Source of the DNA: Acanthosepion esculentum
Lineage: Eukaryota > Mollusca > Cephalopoda > Sepiida > Sepiidae
Length of the DNA stretch: 64,000 nt
NCBI GenBank assembly: GCA_964036315.1
Contig: OZ038478.1
Location: 144,272,557-144,336,556 of the forward strand
Direction: 5' to 3'
The position numbers and the translations under genes are program-made. The notes beneath the pieces are model-generated. The model saw only the letters and a list, made by a program, of their open reading frames with translations, was not told the DNA's origin and searched no databases. The first letter of the stretch is position 1. Every line of letters starts with the position of its first letter. This document shows positions 1 to 10,567 of the stretch, piece by piece.

Positions 1-143
1 ATTATATACAATTATAAGTAAATGCAACTTTATTACATAATTATAAATATATGTAACTTTATTTCAAATGTGTATATGCAATTTTATTATATATATATGC
101 AACAGTATAATATAGAAATATGTGTATGTATATATGTGAAACT

Positions 144-146
<3 letters not shown>

Positions 147-220
<74 letters not shown>
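147..220. repeat. (TA)n microsatellite
   Basis: Uninterrupted TA dinucleotides for about 74 bp, ending directly at the left flank of the hairpin element that starts near 221. Open frames crossing it encode only Tyr-Ile repeats and are not genes. Confidence 0.97.
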
Positions 221-223
<3 letters not shown>

Positions 224-400
224 CTCATGTTTCAAAAGCGAGAGCCGAGACCCTTAATATAATTTTTGTTGAATTAAGGTGTCTGGTCTCGCTCCCTCGT
301 CAAGCGAGAATTTGACGAGGAAGTGAGACCAGACACCTTAATTCAACTTAATTTCAAAAATTATATTAAGGGCCTCGTCTCTCGCTTTTGAAACTCTTAT
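221..400. mobile_element. Long hairpin (foldback or MITE-like) between two TA tracts
   Basis: The left arm (229-302) and right arm (313-394) are reverse complements. About 70 of 74 left-arm bases match, and the right arm carries one 8-base insertion. The loop is only 10 bases (303-312). No coding capacity is present. The element sits between a TA tract ending at 220 and another starting near 431. A non-autonomous terminal-inverted-repeat element that inserted at TA is the simplest reading, but no superfamily was recognised. A transcript would fold into a long double-stranded RNA. Confidence 0.75.
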
Positions 401-424
401 GTAGCGAAGGAATCATATTTAAAT

Positions 425-430
<6 letters not shown>

Positions 431-513
<83 letters not shown>
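431..513. repeat. (TA)n microsatellite
   Basis: About 83 bp of pure TA repeat to the right of the hairpin element. Confidence 0.97.
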
Positions 514-514
<1 letters not shown>

Positions 515-1375
515 CTGTCATATATATATATTTATTTTCAGCTGTCAATATACCTTATAACACCATCGAACTATTAGCCTTCGAGCGGGTAGAGTGGAGA
601 TCAACGTGTTTTAGTTGATTCAACGGTTTTCAATCTGCAAGCCTCAATTATCTTCAAGAAACTAGAGCAAGATCTGTCAGCTAATTTAACGGTAACCTCA
701 TCAGAAAATACTCACTTTCGCTTCAGTGTTGTAGTGATAATGTTCAGACTGTAAGTATAGTTTCTAGTTGTCCTATTACTACGTGTTTCCTTTCTCTGAC
801 CTAGACGGTTATATAAAAATTGGTCATGTAATTAAGGCGCTCATTGTAGGAAAGCACTATGTTAGGTTTCATATACATGCGAAAAAACTGGGACACATAG
901 TTTATGACTATAGACAAATGTATTTAAGCATTTCGAACAATTCCAGATCTTTCTCGTACAATAATTGCATGTTGAATTTTTCGGTAACTGATTCATCATA
1001 CTTTTCTCTTCTCTATATTTTTGTAATGATAGTAAATAGCATCTCTCTTTTTTCCAGCCAAACTTGTGTTGCAAGAAACATGTTCTTTACAAGGGCTATT
1101 CAGCGACCATTGCAAATGTTTTCCTTCAATAATGACAAGCATCACGAAACATGCAAATTGCTCCTAAATGTTGATATTAGCCAATCTTATTAATATCTAG
1201 AATGGGAAGTTTTTTTTAAAATTAAAATCAGATATCACTTATTATAAGGACGCTAATTAGAAAAAAAATGGTTGATAAGAAGTGCTTATGAGAAGAATTA
1301 TTGCATTTGTAAACAGAATTATTATTTTCTCATTAGAAACAGCCAGAACTCAGGCATTTTCCTATTTGAAACGAA
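514..1375. other. No recognised gene
   Basis: A+T-rich sequence. Short frames are present on both strands, the longest 141 codons at 768-1193 plus. None has a recognisable domain, codon bias or splice context that I can support. Confidence 0.5.
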
Positions 1376-1379
1376 ACTT

Positions 1380-1745
1380 CAATATATTTTCTTTCTTCAC
1401 GACATGGATGATGTTGGTTATTCATATTTTTATATTTTTAAGCATCGCTCGTTTTTCAATATCATTCCCATAACCTGTGCTGACATCCATTTACAAAAGC
1501 TTATTGGATACATTAAGTACCGTTTCCCTCTTGACGCCATTTTGACTTGTGTGTATCAAAATATGCAAACGCCTTTCTCTCATTCCGTCTTTTTAATTTC
1601 AACTCTACTTTTCTGATTCAAAGTATTTTTCTTTTGTTTCCATTTTCCTTCAAACTTCCTTACTCTCTAATGAGCCATGCGCGATATTCGGTGACTGCTT
1701 CTCTAGAACCACATCTCTTGGTATTCCCTAACTATAAAAGTTGAA
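1380..1745 (-). pseudogene. Decayed LINE ORF2 C-terminal fragment (copy 1)
   Basis: The minus strand reads as the end of a non-LTR retrotransposon reverse-transcriptase ORF, with stops and frame shifts. Recognisable pieces include EMWF near 1715, the conserved Glu-Met-Trp-Phe after the RT thumb, and further on CKWMSAQ near 1480, matching the KWM(A/S)-Q block seen in the copy at 56.1 kb. The plus-strand frames over this stretch are antisense shadows, which explains the T-rich composition. No target duplication or poly-A end was found. The LINE clade is undetermined. Confidence 0.55.
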
Positions 1746-2059
1746 TAAAACATTGGAGAAGAATCATCATTGTCTTATACACCTATCTATTTTGTTTCAT
1801 TATTCAATTATCGAAGATATAAACGTATTTCAATTTCTTTTTAAGCGCGTCTACTAAGTCCTCTCATAATAAATTTTTAATCTACGTGGCTGAGAGCAGA
1901 TAATTGTATTTTCTTTTTTGTAATATATTCTTTCGGATTTGATTTATTTTCTATTAAAAGATTAGTTCTGGATCCATCATCATTTGTGTGAGGTGCCCCT
2001 TCAGAAAAGAGCGAGTAGGGTTTTTCACTACAAAATTTGTTTCCTGTAACTCAAAGCAA

Positions 2060-2500
2060 CGATTGATTTTTTCAGTTTTGCTTTTTGAGTTCTGTCACCA
2101 TTCATTTATCTACCCTTTCTTTCCCTCAATATATCATCTGAGTATTAGATATTTCTAACAGTCATTTTCTATAATTTTCCCCAGAAATTTCAATAAACTT
2201 TTTTTCCTGATTTTAAGTGTTAGTGTCTTTCTTCTTTACATTTTATTCAAAACTTCCTCTTTCTTAATATGTTTAGCCCATGTTATTCTAAGTACCCATC
2301 CTCGTGGCTTCCTGTTTGCAAACATCCACTAAAATTGCAATTACATTTATTTTCTTTTTTTATTCTTCACGGAGATTGTTTTCTTATCCTTAATTCCTAT
2401 TTCACGATCTTTCTCTTCTAAACTGTTGTACTATTTCCATATCTTCTGTGATGTACTAATCTACCCCCGTCGTTATTCTTTTTCCTTTTGTATATAACGA
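2060..2500 (-). pseudogene. Decayed LINE ORF2 C-terminal fragment (copy 2)
   Basis: Read on the minus strand, residues equivalent to IRKKSLLKFLGKIIEND and then IEGKKGR match the LINE block I-R-x-RQ-x-FLGHIMRK followed by IEGKRGRGRQ. The frame is interrupted. It is a separate copy from the fragment at 1.4-1.7 kb, because each has its own version of the same C-terminal region. It belongs to a run of three same-strand LINE tails. Confidence 0.6.
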
Positions 2501-3039
2501 GTATTTTGTTTTATTTTGATATAATTGTGTTTATTAACCAGCTTCTTTATTTCTTCTCTTCACAAATAGAACATCTCAAAGGGATAATATTAATTGTAAT
2601 ATCTTCGAACTTTCTATTATCCGGAGTTTAGTATTTTCTTTATATTACTGAAATAATACATCACTCAATTTGTTCCAACGAAAAATATATTAATTTTTAC
2701 AACGCAGGTAAATTTTAGTATTAAATAAGATTGAAGTAATACGAAAATATGATGATTTAATTTCTAAAAGTATTTTTGCAAAATATATTAGTATGTGTAT
2801 TACAATGCGTAATTATTGAAAAAGTCGAGGCTTACTAAGAGCTAAAAAGGATAGGAAATGTACTGAAGGGATATAGCGCATAGAGGAAAATTACACGCTG
2901 TTTCTACTCTGCTTCACTTGCCTTCATTCTTTCCTGTGAGTGTTAATAATTCTCGGTCCATTTTCATTATTATATCTTCCTATAATTTCAACTCCTTTTT
3001 ATGTAGCGCTTAATAAATGCTGTGTTTTTTTTTATCTAT

Positions 3040-3720
3040 CCTAAATCTTGACGCGCCATCCATATACTGAAACACGGGAGGTAGGTCACCGGTTGTTTTC
3101 TCCCGTTTCTCTTGTCTTGCCTCTGTTCTGCGACTATCACATTTCCAAACGATCTTTCAGAATTATGCGGCCTAAAAGTTTCAACTGCCTCCATCTGATG
3201 TTAAATATAAGAATCTTTTTTTGCATTTTCTCTACATCATTATCATTGCTACACATGTTCAGCACATGATATGCTCAGCATCCTTCTGTATAACCATATT
3301 TTTGTTGCTTCATGATTATTTGTATTATCTCTAAGGAGATTGTTCAGCATCCTCTTCCATATGGGAAAACTGCTCTTACATAACAGTCCAGTACTATTTT
3401 ATTTTCATTACACTTGTCTTTGTTTCTAACGAATATCTTTCTTAATTCTTTGCTTTAGATTTCACCGTTGCACATTCCGTACGCTATTAAAACACATCCC
3501 AGATATTTAAATATTTGTATTTGCTTGATTTTCGTATTTCTAATTTTATATGTGGGATTATTACATTTTTGAAAAAGTTCAATCTGCAAATGAGGTTTAG
3601 TCCAACATTTTAGTTTTCCTTCACTAAATTCTGCAGGAGAATTTGTAGTTTCCTTTCTGTGTATGTTATCATCAATGAATGATATGCATATATTATGTTG
3701 TTAAAATTATGGCAGCCAAA
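3040..3720 (-). pseudogene. Decayed LINE ORF2, RT thumb to C-terminus (copy 3)
   Basis: The minus strand shows, in order, a stretch like the RT palm end (NIIYAYHSLM, standing for N-x-RYADDTVLM), a thumb block resembling FKYLG with a following Asp-Gly-x-Cys region, a block like LETK...LDCYVRAVFPYG, and finally RWRQLKLLGRIILKDRLE. All are standard landmarks of non-LTR retrotransposon RT C-terminal halves. Stops and frame shifts make it dead; the catalytic YADD is degenerate (YAYH). It is the best preserved of the three neighbouring LINE tails. Confidence 0.75.
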
Positions 3721-3729
3721 AATGAACAC

Positions 3730-4110
3730 ATTTAGGAATTTTAATTCTCTCGAAATCGTCCAAACAGTATACGTTGAATGAGATATATCATTGACATAGA
3801 CGCCTTTCTATTTTTATACATAATAACTGAACTACATTTCTACCCTTTTCCAGGCAGTTTTCTGATAGTATACATTCAGGATTATTCTAATATTATTCCC
3901 AAATAAGTCAATAGGATTTGAAATGATGTTCATTCCTAATCGAAACGAAAGACTGATTCTATTGTACAGTGAAAATTGTTCCATATCATAGAGTATTCAT
4001 GTATGTATGTATGTATATAGAAGCGAAAACACAGAGGTTAAGCCTCTGACTGTTAAATTTCATGTCAAACTTTATATTTACATACGCTATAACCCTGATT
4101 GAAAGAAAAT
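3730..4110. other. No recognised gene; flank of Tc1 element
   Basis: A+T-rich sequence between the LINE remnant and the Tc1-like transposase. I could not find the matching left terminal inverted repeat of the Tc1 element here. A short run of four-base repeats (tatg) lies near 4003-4016. Confidence 0.4.
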
Positions 4111-4114
4111 ATAT

Positions 4115-5146
4115 TTAATATGGAGTTGGTCCTCCTTTAGCCTCAAAGACAGCATTAATACGTCTAGGAATGGAATCATACAGCTTCCTGACTTCATCCA
4201 GAGGATTTTCCAGTCATTCTCCCATTAACACCTTCTCCAGCTCTTTACGACACGACGATGGAGGATAGCGGCTCGTAACTTGTTGCTCCAAAATGCACTA
4301 CAAATGTTCAATAATATTGATATCTGGGGATTAGGGAGGCCACTCCATGTGTTCTTGCTTACTTTTATGCTCTTCATGCCAATTCTTAACCACTCAAGCG
4401 GTATGTATTGGAGCATTATCGACTTGGAAGATGCAGTCACCGTCAGCGAATAAAGTCTTGGCCATTGGATGAACATGATCTCCCAAAATGTTCAGATAAT
4501 CTTTGCTGTTGATTCTACCATGCGAGGCAACTATTGGGCTGAGACATTTCCATGTTATGGCGGCCCAAACTATCACTGATCCACCTTCATGATTCACTGT
4601 TGGAAGAAGTCAGTCATGATTGTAAGCTTCTTTGGGCTGCCTCCACACATAAACTCGCCCTGAAGTTGGGAAAAGAGAAAGACTGAACTTGTTTGAGAAT
4701 ATGACTTGCTTCCATTGGTCTGCAGACCAGGCAGTGTGATCTCTGCACCGCTTCAACCTCTTTTGAATGTTGCGAGTGGAGAGAAGAGATTTCCACACTG
4801 CGGCTCTTCCATGATATGCAGCCTTATGGAGCTCACAGCGAACAGTTTTAGTAGAAATTGAATTATTCAGATGATTATTCAACTCAGCAGTCACTTTGGT
4901 CTCATTTGTCCGGTGATTTTTTGCCACACTGCGTTTCAATGCACGTCAGTCCCTGTCAGTAAGTTTGCAAGTCCGGCCCAAATTGCTACGGTTGCTAGAG
5001 GTTTTGCCCTGTTTCTCGAATTGCATCATAGTTCTTGATGTGGTAGCACTTGAAAGACCCAACAGTTCAGCAACCTTATTGATCGAGGCTCCTGCTATGA
5101 GAACTCCAACAATTTGCTCTTTTTCGAACTCGGAGAGGTTACGCAT
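4115..5146 (-). pseudogene. Tc1-like transposase (frameshifted)
   Basis: A Tc1/mariner-superfamily cut-and-paste transposase. The N-terminal helix-turn-helix reads MRNLSEFEKEQIVGVLIAG at 5146 downward, followed by a second DNA-binding half (NHRTNETKVTAELN). The catalytic core is recognisable by GGSVIVWAAI, QVDNAPIHTA and SPDINIIEH. The second Asp and the final Glu of the DDE triad are visible, but the first catalytic position reads FSNK instead of FSDES, so that Asp is lost. Stops or shifts fall near 4945, 4605, 4395 and 4225. The C-terminus ends with GGPTPY, a usual Tc1 tail. It cannot be active. Confidence 0.85.
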
Positions 5147-5322
5147 TTATCTTAAATTTTACTAAATTCTAAAAATAAATAAGACAAAGACAGTAAATTA
5201 GATAAATAAACATATTTACAATAGATATAGCCTGCAATTAGTTTTAGTTAAATTCTTAATATAATAGGTCTTTGAAATATAGGAGTGGAATTTGCAACTG
5301 TTCCAATTATTTTGTTCAACGC

Positions 5323-5325
<3 letters not shown>
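4115..5325 (-). mobile_element. Tc1-like DNA transposon A (decayed)
   Basis: It carries a Tc1-type transposase on the minus strand (4115-5146). An untranslated stretch of about 170 bp leads to a terminus ending CTG at 5325 (plus sense), directly against a TA tract. The terminal sequence, read inward from 5325 on the minus strand, starts CAGGCGTTGAACAAAATAAT, a typical Tc1-family end. The opposite terminal repeat was not found, so the 4.1-kb end is probably truncated or too diverged to see. Confidence 0.85.
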
Positions 5326-5379
<54 letters not shown>

Positions 5380-5417
5380 TATATATATGTCTATCTATAT
5401 GTATATAAATATAGGTA

Positions 5418-5497
<80 letters not shown>
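5326..5497. repeat. (TA)n tract between two Tc1 ends
   Basis: Two TA tracts (5326-5376 and 5421-5497) are separated by 44 bp of degenerate TA/GTAT sequence. The left tract starts directly after the CTG end of Tc1 element A. The right tract ends directly before the CAG start of element B. Confidence 0.95.
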
Positions 5498-5500
<3 letters not shown>

Positions 5501-6462
5501 TAGCGGCCATAATATAAGGAACGGAAACAACAAAGACATAAATATGTGTATTAATTAAAAAGTAATGCATGATTAGCAATGAAATTTTTACCGAATAAAG
5601 ATTAGGGTGTAATGCATAAATATTATACAAAGTTAAAAAAATTCATGTAATCTTTTTTTTTTAATTACAGATTCATTAGGGCAATTCCTTCTTCAAATAA
5701 AGCCATAACCTTCCGAGCCTTGTGGCAAGGTGCATTGTCCTGCATGGAAATAGGAGATTCATAAAGATTATGGTGTAATCTTGGTACCACATGCTGCTGA
5801 AGAAGCCTTTTGTAAGTCTCAGTATTGACATTGCCATGTTCGCGGATGATAGGGCCAACCCCTGCAGAAGAAATCATTTCCCAGACCATCACACTGCCGC
5901 CACCAAACTTAACGGTTTTCTTGACACATTGAGAAGACAGTCTTTCACCTGTTCTACGGCGTAAGTAAGTTTTTCCTTCAGAACCAAATATAGTAAACTT
6001 GGACTCGTCACTGAAATGAACTGTATCCCATTGTGCGCCAGTCCAAACAACATTTTCTCTCGCATACTCCAGATGTGCCCTTTGGTTTCGCTTTCAAATG
6101 AGAGGCTTCGAAGCTGGAATGCGGGCATGCAATCCTGCTTTTTTTTAACCTGCGAGCAACCGTTTTCCTTGGGATGTTACTATCTGCCTCTCCATTAAAT
6201 TTACGGGCAATTGATGTATCAGTTTCAAAATTCAATATTCTAACAATTCTTTGCGATGATTTTGGAGGTCTGCCGGTGTTTGGTTTTTCATCTAACGTTT
6301 TATCGGGTTTATACCTGCTAATTACACGATGAACGACACTTTTAAACCTATGAACCCTAACAGAAATTTCTGAAATTGACTTTTGTTCTTGATAGCGATA
6401 ATGAGTTTTCTTTCTTCAAAAGAGAGCGTTTTGCGTGTAGAATTTGCCATATTGCTTAGTGT
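5498..6462 (-). mobile_element. Tc1-like DNA transposon B (decayed, 5-prime end lost)
   Basis: The terminus starts CAGTAGCGGCCATAATATAA at 5498, directly after TA. The transposase is on the minus strand from about 6450 to 5671. Only 12 bp upstream of its start codon the sequence changes to the Gypsy LTR (6463), so the second terminal repeat is missing. It is not the same family as element A: the ends and protein differ. Confidence 0.8.
5671..6450 (-). pseudogene. Tc1-like transposase B (truncated)
   Basis: Starts MANSTRKTLSFEERKLII at 6450, an N-terminal helix-turn-helix. It contains a GRPPKS hook-like linker, then PRKTVARRLK, the first catalytic motif SDESKF (Asp codon 6007-6009), GGGSVMVWEM and the second motif MQDNAPCH. 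It stops shortly after, near 5671, before the third catalytic residue, so the C-terminus is missing. At least two shifts of frame occur (near 6370 and 5900-6120). Confidence 0.8.
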
Positions 6463-6728
6463 TGTGGTAGGATCCACCTAATTTTCATAGTGGAGTACCG
6501 ACGATATAAATATGGTTGGTACCGGGAAGACAGGAGAGGTGAATCAAGAGATTCAACTAGAGACTCTGCCCGACTGCGACTTAGTCAACACATTCTCCAG
6601 GAACGGTCTTCCCAGGAATATACAAAAGACTATATGTAAATATTGTGTACACTTTCTTGTTTCAATACATTTGTTCTAAGTACATTTTGTGTTGCATTAT
6701 TATTCCATGCATTAGTCAAGTTTCAACA
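6463..6728 (+). repeat. 5-prime LTR of Gypsy element 1
   Basis: Begins TGTGGTAGGATCC and ends TTTCAACA, so TG...CA. It contains a TATAAATA promoter-like box near 6505. A very similar copy lies at 11614-11881. It abuts the start of the Tc1-B transposase. Confidence 0.9.
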
Positions 6729-7407
6729 ATGGCGACGAAGTAGAAAGAACCATACGGAAAAAAAAAGAATTAATAATTGAGAGTTTTCAACAATTGGGAC
6801 AAGTCATTGAAGAACCCAGGCTGAAAAAAAAAATTATTAATTAAAAGTCCAACGTTTAACGTAACGACGAAGGATTCTGAACTTCTGGATATGTAGAACT
6901 CGTTAAAGGACGACTAAGCATAAAGGAACGTTCACTCAGAAAAATTTGAAAGGTGTCGTAAACGAATAACGGTGATTTTAAATTGAAAAATTATCTACAA
7001 CGAGACACCCGCTAAAAAGAAAAAAAATTGGCCGACTACAAAACATGCTTGGAATTAAAAGGCGCACAAATACACCGTGTCGACTTTGAAAGGTAACGAA
7101 CTTTAAAAAATTATTTTTTTTGTTTGTTCAACAATACAGTGACAAATTACCTCTTATAATAAAATCAGAAGTTGTCATTGAAATACGCGAACAGAAGTCG
7201 AAAACGGAAAAAAAGAGTCCGACGGTCTCTGTTCACAATAATAAAAAAAAAAAATACCAAAGTTGATTATCACGGGCGTGAATGTAAAAGCAAGACATAA
7301 CATTAAAAAGTCGTACATTGTTTCGATTTTCTGGTCAGCTTATATGATATCCGTGGATACACAAATTAAAAGTATATTCTTTGTTGCATGAACACTATCA
7401 GCTAAAG

Positions 7408-8402
7408 ATGGATGAATTATCCAAATCCATATCACAATTTGCCTTATTAATAAGGGAACAACAGATAGCACAGAAAAAATATCAAGAAAAGCAAGATGAA
7501 AGGCAGTAAAAATATCAAGAACAGCAAGAGGAAAGACTTAGAAATTCAAAAGTTAACACTGGAGAAATTAAACAACTATCAGGCAAATGAAGGAAATTCT
7601 TCCTATTCTAATAACACCATATTTAATTCGCTAGAAACTTTCAACTATGTGCCAGACGAAGAAAAAACGTTTGAAGCGTACGTTAAACTATATGAAGATA
7701 TTTTCTACACAGACTGTGAAAACTGGTCGAATTCAAGAAAAGTCAGTCTATTACTAAGGAAGCTAGGTACAGCAGAATATGGCAAATTTGTAGATTTTAT
7801 TCTACCGAGAAAAACAACTGAATTGGAATTCTCGGAAACAGTGAAATTGCTAAAAGAGCTGTTTGGAGCAAATATGTCGCTTTGGCATAAGCGATGGTTA
7901 TGCATGAATGTCTCTAAATCCGACGATCAGTATTACTTAACATATGCATCTATAGTGAATAGACATTGTGACAATTTCAGATTGGCAGAGATTACGGTTG
8001 AAGAATTCAATTTTTGCTCAAGGACTGGTATCCAGTAAGAGTGCCGAAATAAGACGTAGAGTTTTGTGTAAACTCGAATCTGAACAAGGCCTTACCCTGC
8101 AAAAGTTAGCAGAGGAGTGTCAACGGGCCGTAAGTTTAAAGAAAGATTCGCAAAAAATCGAAGAAGCTGGCATTGCTTATATTAAAAAAATAAAAAAACA
8201 GTCAAATCACCCATCAGAGAAAAATTGGAGAAAAAATTCGGCGTATTTTAATAATAGACAAAAAAATAAAAAGAACGAGTATAGAAAAAAGGTCCCACCA
8301 TATAATTGCAAACGTTGTAACGAAAGACATTGGGAGGTAAATTGCCCATATAGAAATAAGAAATGTGTGCCAAAAGAATGGTCACAAAGGATCGTGTTGT
8401 AA
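7408..8402 (+). pseudogene. Gag-like protein of Gypsy element 1 (broken)
   Basis: The likely start is ATG 7408 (MDELSKSISQ). A TAA stop falls at 7507-7509, and the reading continues in another frame through FNYVPDEEKTFEAYV and DFILPRKTTELEF. The frame shifts again near 8015 to FAQGLVSSKSAEIRRR, and a basic segment leads to a zinc knuckle C-x2-C-x3-H-x4-C (CKRCNERHWEVNC, near 8306). A second knuckle (CQKNGHKGSCC) is split from the first by another frame shift near 8365. Gag packages RNA and forms the particle. The same domain recurs in the copies at 52.8 and 56.8 kb. Confidence 0.85.
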
Positions 8403-9267
8403 AACGAAAAAATTCAAGAGCCGAATTAGACAAACAAATTCGAATATCAAATCAGATAGAGATTTGAGGAAATATGTGACGACTGAAATATTCAAAAAGA
8501 ATATCAAATTTCAACTCGATTCGGGGTCAGATTTAACAATAATGAACGATAAAACATGGAAAATTTTAAAAAGACCTACAATAAGGAAGTCAATGAAACT
8601 CGCTCGAAGGGTAACTGGAAAGGAAATTAACTTCGAAGGCGAGGTTGTACTTCCCATGAAATTGAATGGGATCGTTAAAAAAATGAAAGTTTTCATTCTG
8701 AGAAATGGAGAAAACTTGTTGGGTACAGATTTTATTGAAACATTCGAATTATGGGATAAACCGTTAAACTCATTCTGCAGAAAAGTAGAAAGTAATACGC
8801 AAACAAGACAGGACATTAAAGTTGAATTAAAGAAAAATTTTCCGGAAACCTTCACACCTGGTCTTGGAAGATGTAACAAGTTTGAAGCTAAATTTGAATT
8901 AAAGGAAAATACTATGCCAATTTTTAAAAAGAAACGTAACGTGCCTTTCGCAAGTGTAGAGAAAATTAACGAAGAACTTGATAGGTTGGAAAAAATGGGA
9001 ATTATTTCGAAAGTAGAATCTAATTCAGGGGCTGCGCCGATTGTGTGCATAAAAAAGAAATCAAACCAAATCAGAGTCTGCGTTGATTTTTCGACAGGGT
9101 TGAACTCGGTAATTAAAGACTACCATTACCCGTTACCGAGTCCGGAGGAGATTTTTAACAAGCTAAATGGCGGAGTGATATTTTCAAAAATCGACTTATC
9201 AGATGCCTATCTCCAAAATTCCCGTCGAAGAAGAATGTTCGAAGTTACTAGGGATAAACACGCATAG
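8365..9267 (+). pseudogene. Protease and N-terminal RT of Gypsy element 1
   Basis: One open frame. It has the end of the second zinc knuckle, then an aspartic protease with LDSGSDLTIMN (catalytic Asp codon 8518-8520, intact DSG). The RT start follows: PIFKKKRNVPFA, then RLEKMGIISKVES, APIVCIKKKSNQIRVCVDF and FSKIDLSDAYLQ. The last motif carries the first catalytic Asp of the RT. The frame is then lost near 9215 and the tail is out-of-frame sequence. Confidence 0.88.
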
Positions 9268-9718
9268 GGGTTTATTCAAGTACAACAGGCTTCCTTTTGG
9301 TATTAAAGTGGCACCAGCCATTTTTCAACAAGCCATTGACGTCATGTTGAATGATTTAGACTTTGCGTGTGCCTACTTAGATGACATTATAGTAAGGAGT
9401 GCAAATGTCGACGAACATCGAGAGCACCTCAATCAAGTATTTAAAAAGATTCAGGACTTTGGATTTAAAGTCAAAGAATCAAAGTGCGAATTTGGTTTGG
9501 AGGAAATTAAGTATTTAGGTCACATAATCAACAAAAATGGCAGATTTCCAGATCCAGAAAGGTCCATTGCGATTAGAGACATGCCGACGCCCACTAACGT
9601 GGCGACACTACAGAGTTTTCTGGGGCTCGCAAACTATTATCAAGCGTTCATTAAAGGAATGTACAATCTAAGAGCTCCGTTGAATGAACTACTGAAAAAA
9701 GACAAAGCATGGGAATAG
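9203..9718 (+). pseudogene. RT palm and thumb of Gypsy element 1
   Basis: Continues the RT in another frame: GLFKYNRLPFGIKVAPAIFQ, then AYLDDIIV, where YLDD is the catalytic box (9374-9385), then KYLGHII and FLGLANYYQAFI. An in-frame TAG at 9716-9718 interrupts the junction to RNase H. All RT key residues that can be seen are intact, so only frame breaks inactivate this part. Confidence 0.9.
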
Positions 9719-10567
9719 ACGGTAGAATGTCAAAAAGCCTTTGATGAAGTAAAGAAAATGCTTACGTGCGACCTCTTTTTAACCCATTACAATCCTAAAC
9801 TGGATATTGTAGTGGCAAGTGATGCTAGTTCATATGGGGTAGGAGCATGTATTCAACACATAATGCCAGGTGGTTCTAGAAAACCGATTGCGCATGCTTC
9901 GAGGGCATTACTCCCAGGAGAGTGAAGTTATTCACAGATAGAAAAGGAGGCGCTGAGTATCATTTTTGCCATAACAAAATTTCATAGATACATCTACGGC
10001 AGACATTTCATGTTAGAAACGGATCATAAACCTCTGATCACTATTTTTGGGTCAAAGAAAGGGTTACCCGTTTACACGGCAAATCGACTGTTAAGATGGG
10101 GAACCATTCTTCTCAATTATGATTTTCACATAAAGCACCTATCATCCAAAAATATAATTCATGCGGATACTTTATCAAGACTCGTACCGAGTCAAGAAGA
10201 AAGATTCGAAGAATCAATTATTGCAAATATCAGAGCAGATTATGAGGTGAAAAGCATGGTAAACAACATTGTAAGAGAGCTACCGGTTACATCAAAGGAA
10301 ATCAAAAAAGAATCTGAAAGCGATGATTTCATTTTAGGAATAAAAAGTAAAATGGTAGCAAATGACCAAAAAGTTCAGGAGATTTATTCAATTTGTGACG
10401 GAATTTTATTATATGGTGAGAGAGTAGTAGTACCAAAAAATTTGCAGAAAAGAATCCTACGGGACTTTCATATGGGTCACCCGGGGATTAATAGAAGAAA
10501 AAGCTTAATGCGAAGCTTTGTATATTGGAATGTATGTGGATATCGAAAACATGGTTCATCGATGTAA
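9719..10567 (+). pseudogene. RNase H and integrase start of Gypsy element 1
   Basis: After the TAG the same frame continues into RNase H (VVASDASSYGVGACIQ), with another stop near 9923, then EKEALSIIFAITKFH and ETDHKPLITIFG, the usual RNase H end. The connection domain leads to the integrase zinc-binding motif, with both His in FHMGHPGINRRK near 10466. The frame breaks just before the Cys pair. Confidence 0.88.

Noticed and set aside
22..618. Open frames of 76-97 codons made of Tyr-Ile repeats
   Set aside because: They are translations of (TA)n microsatellites; the same occurs at 5.2-5.6, 24.7, 30.3, 39.3, 40.7, 51.6, 52.7 and 59.3 kb.
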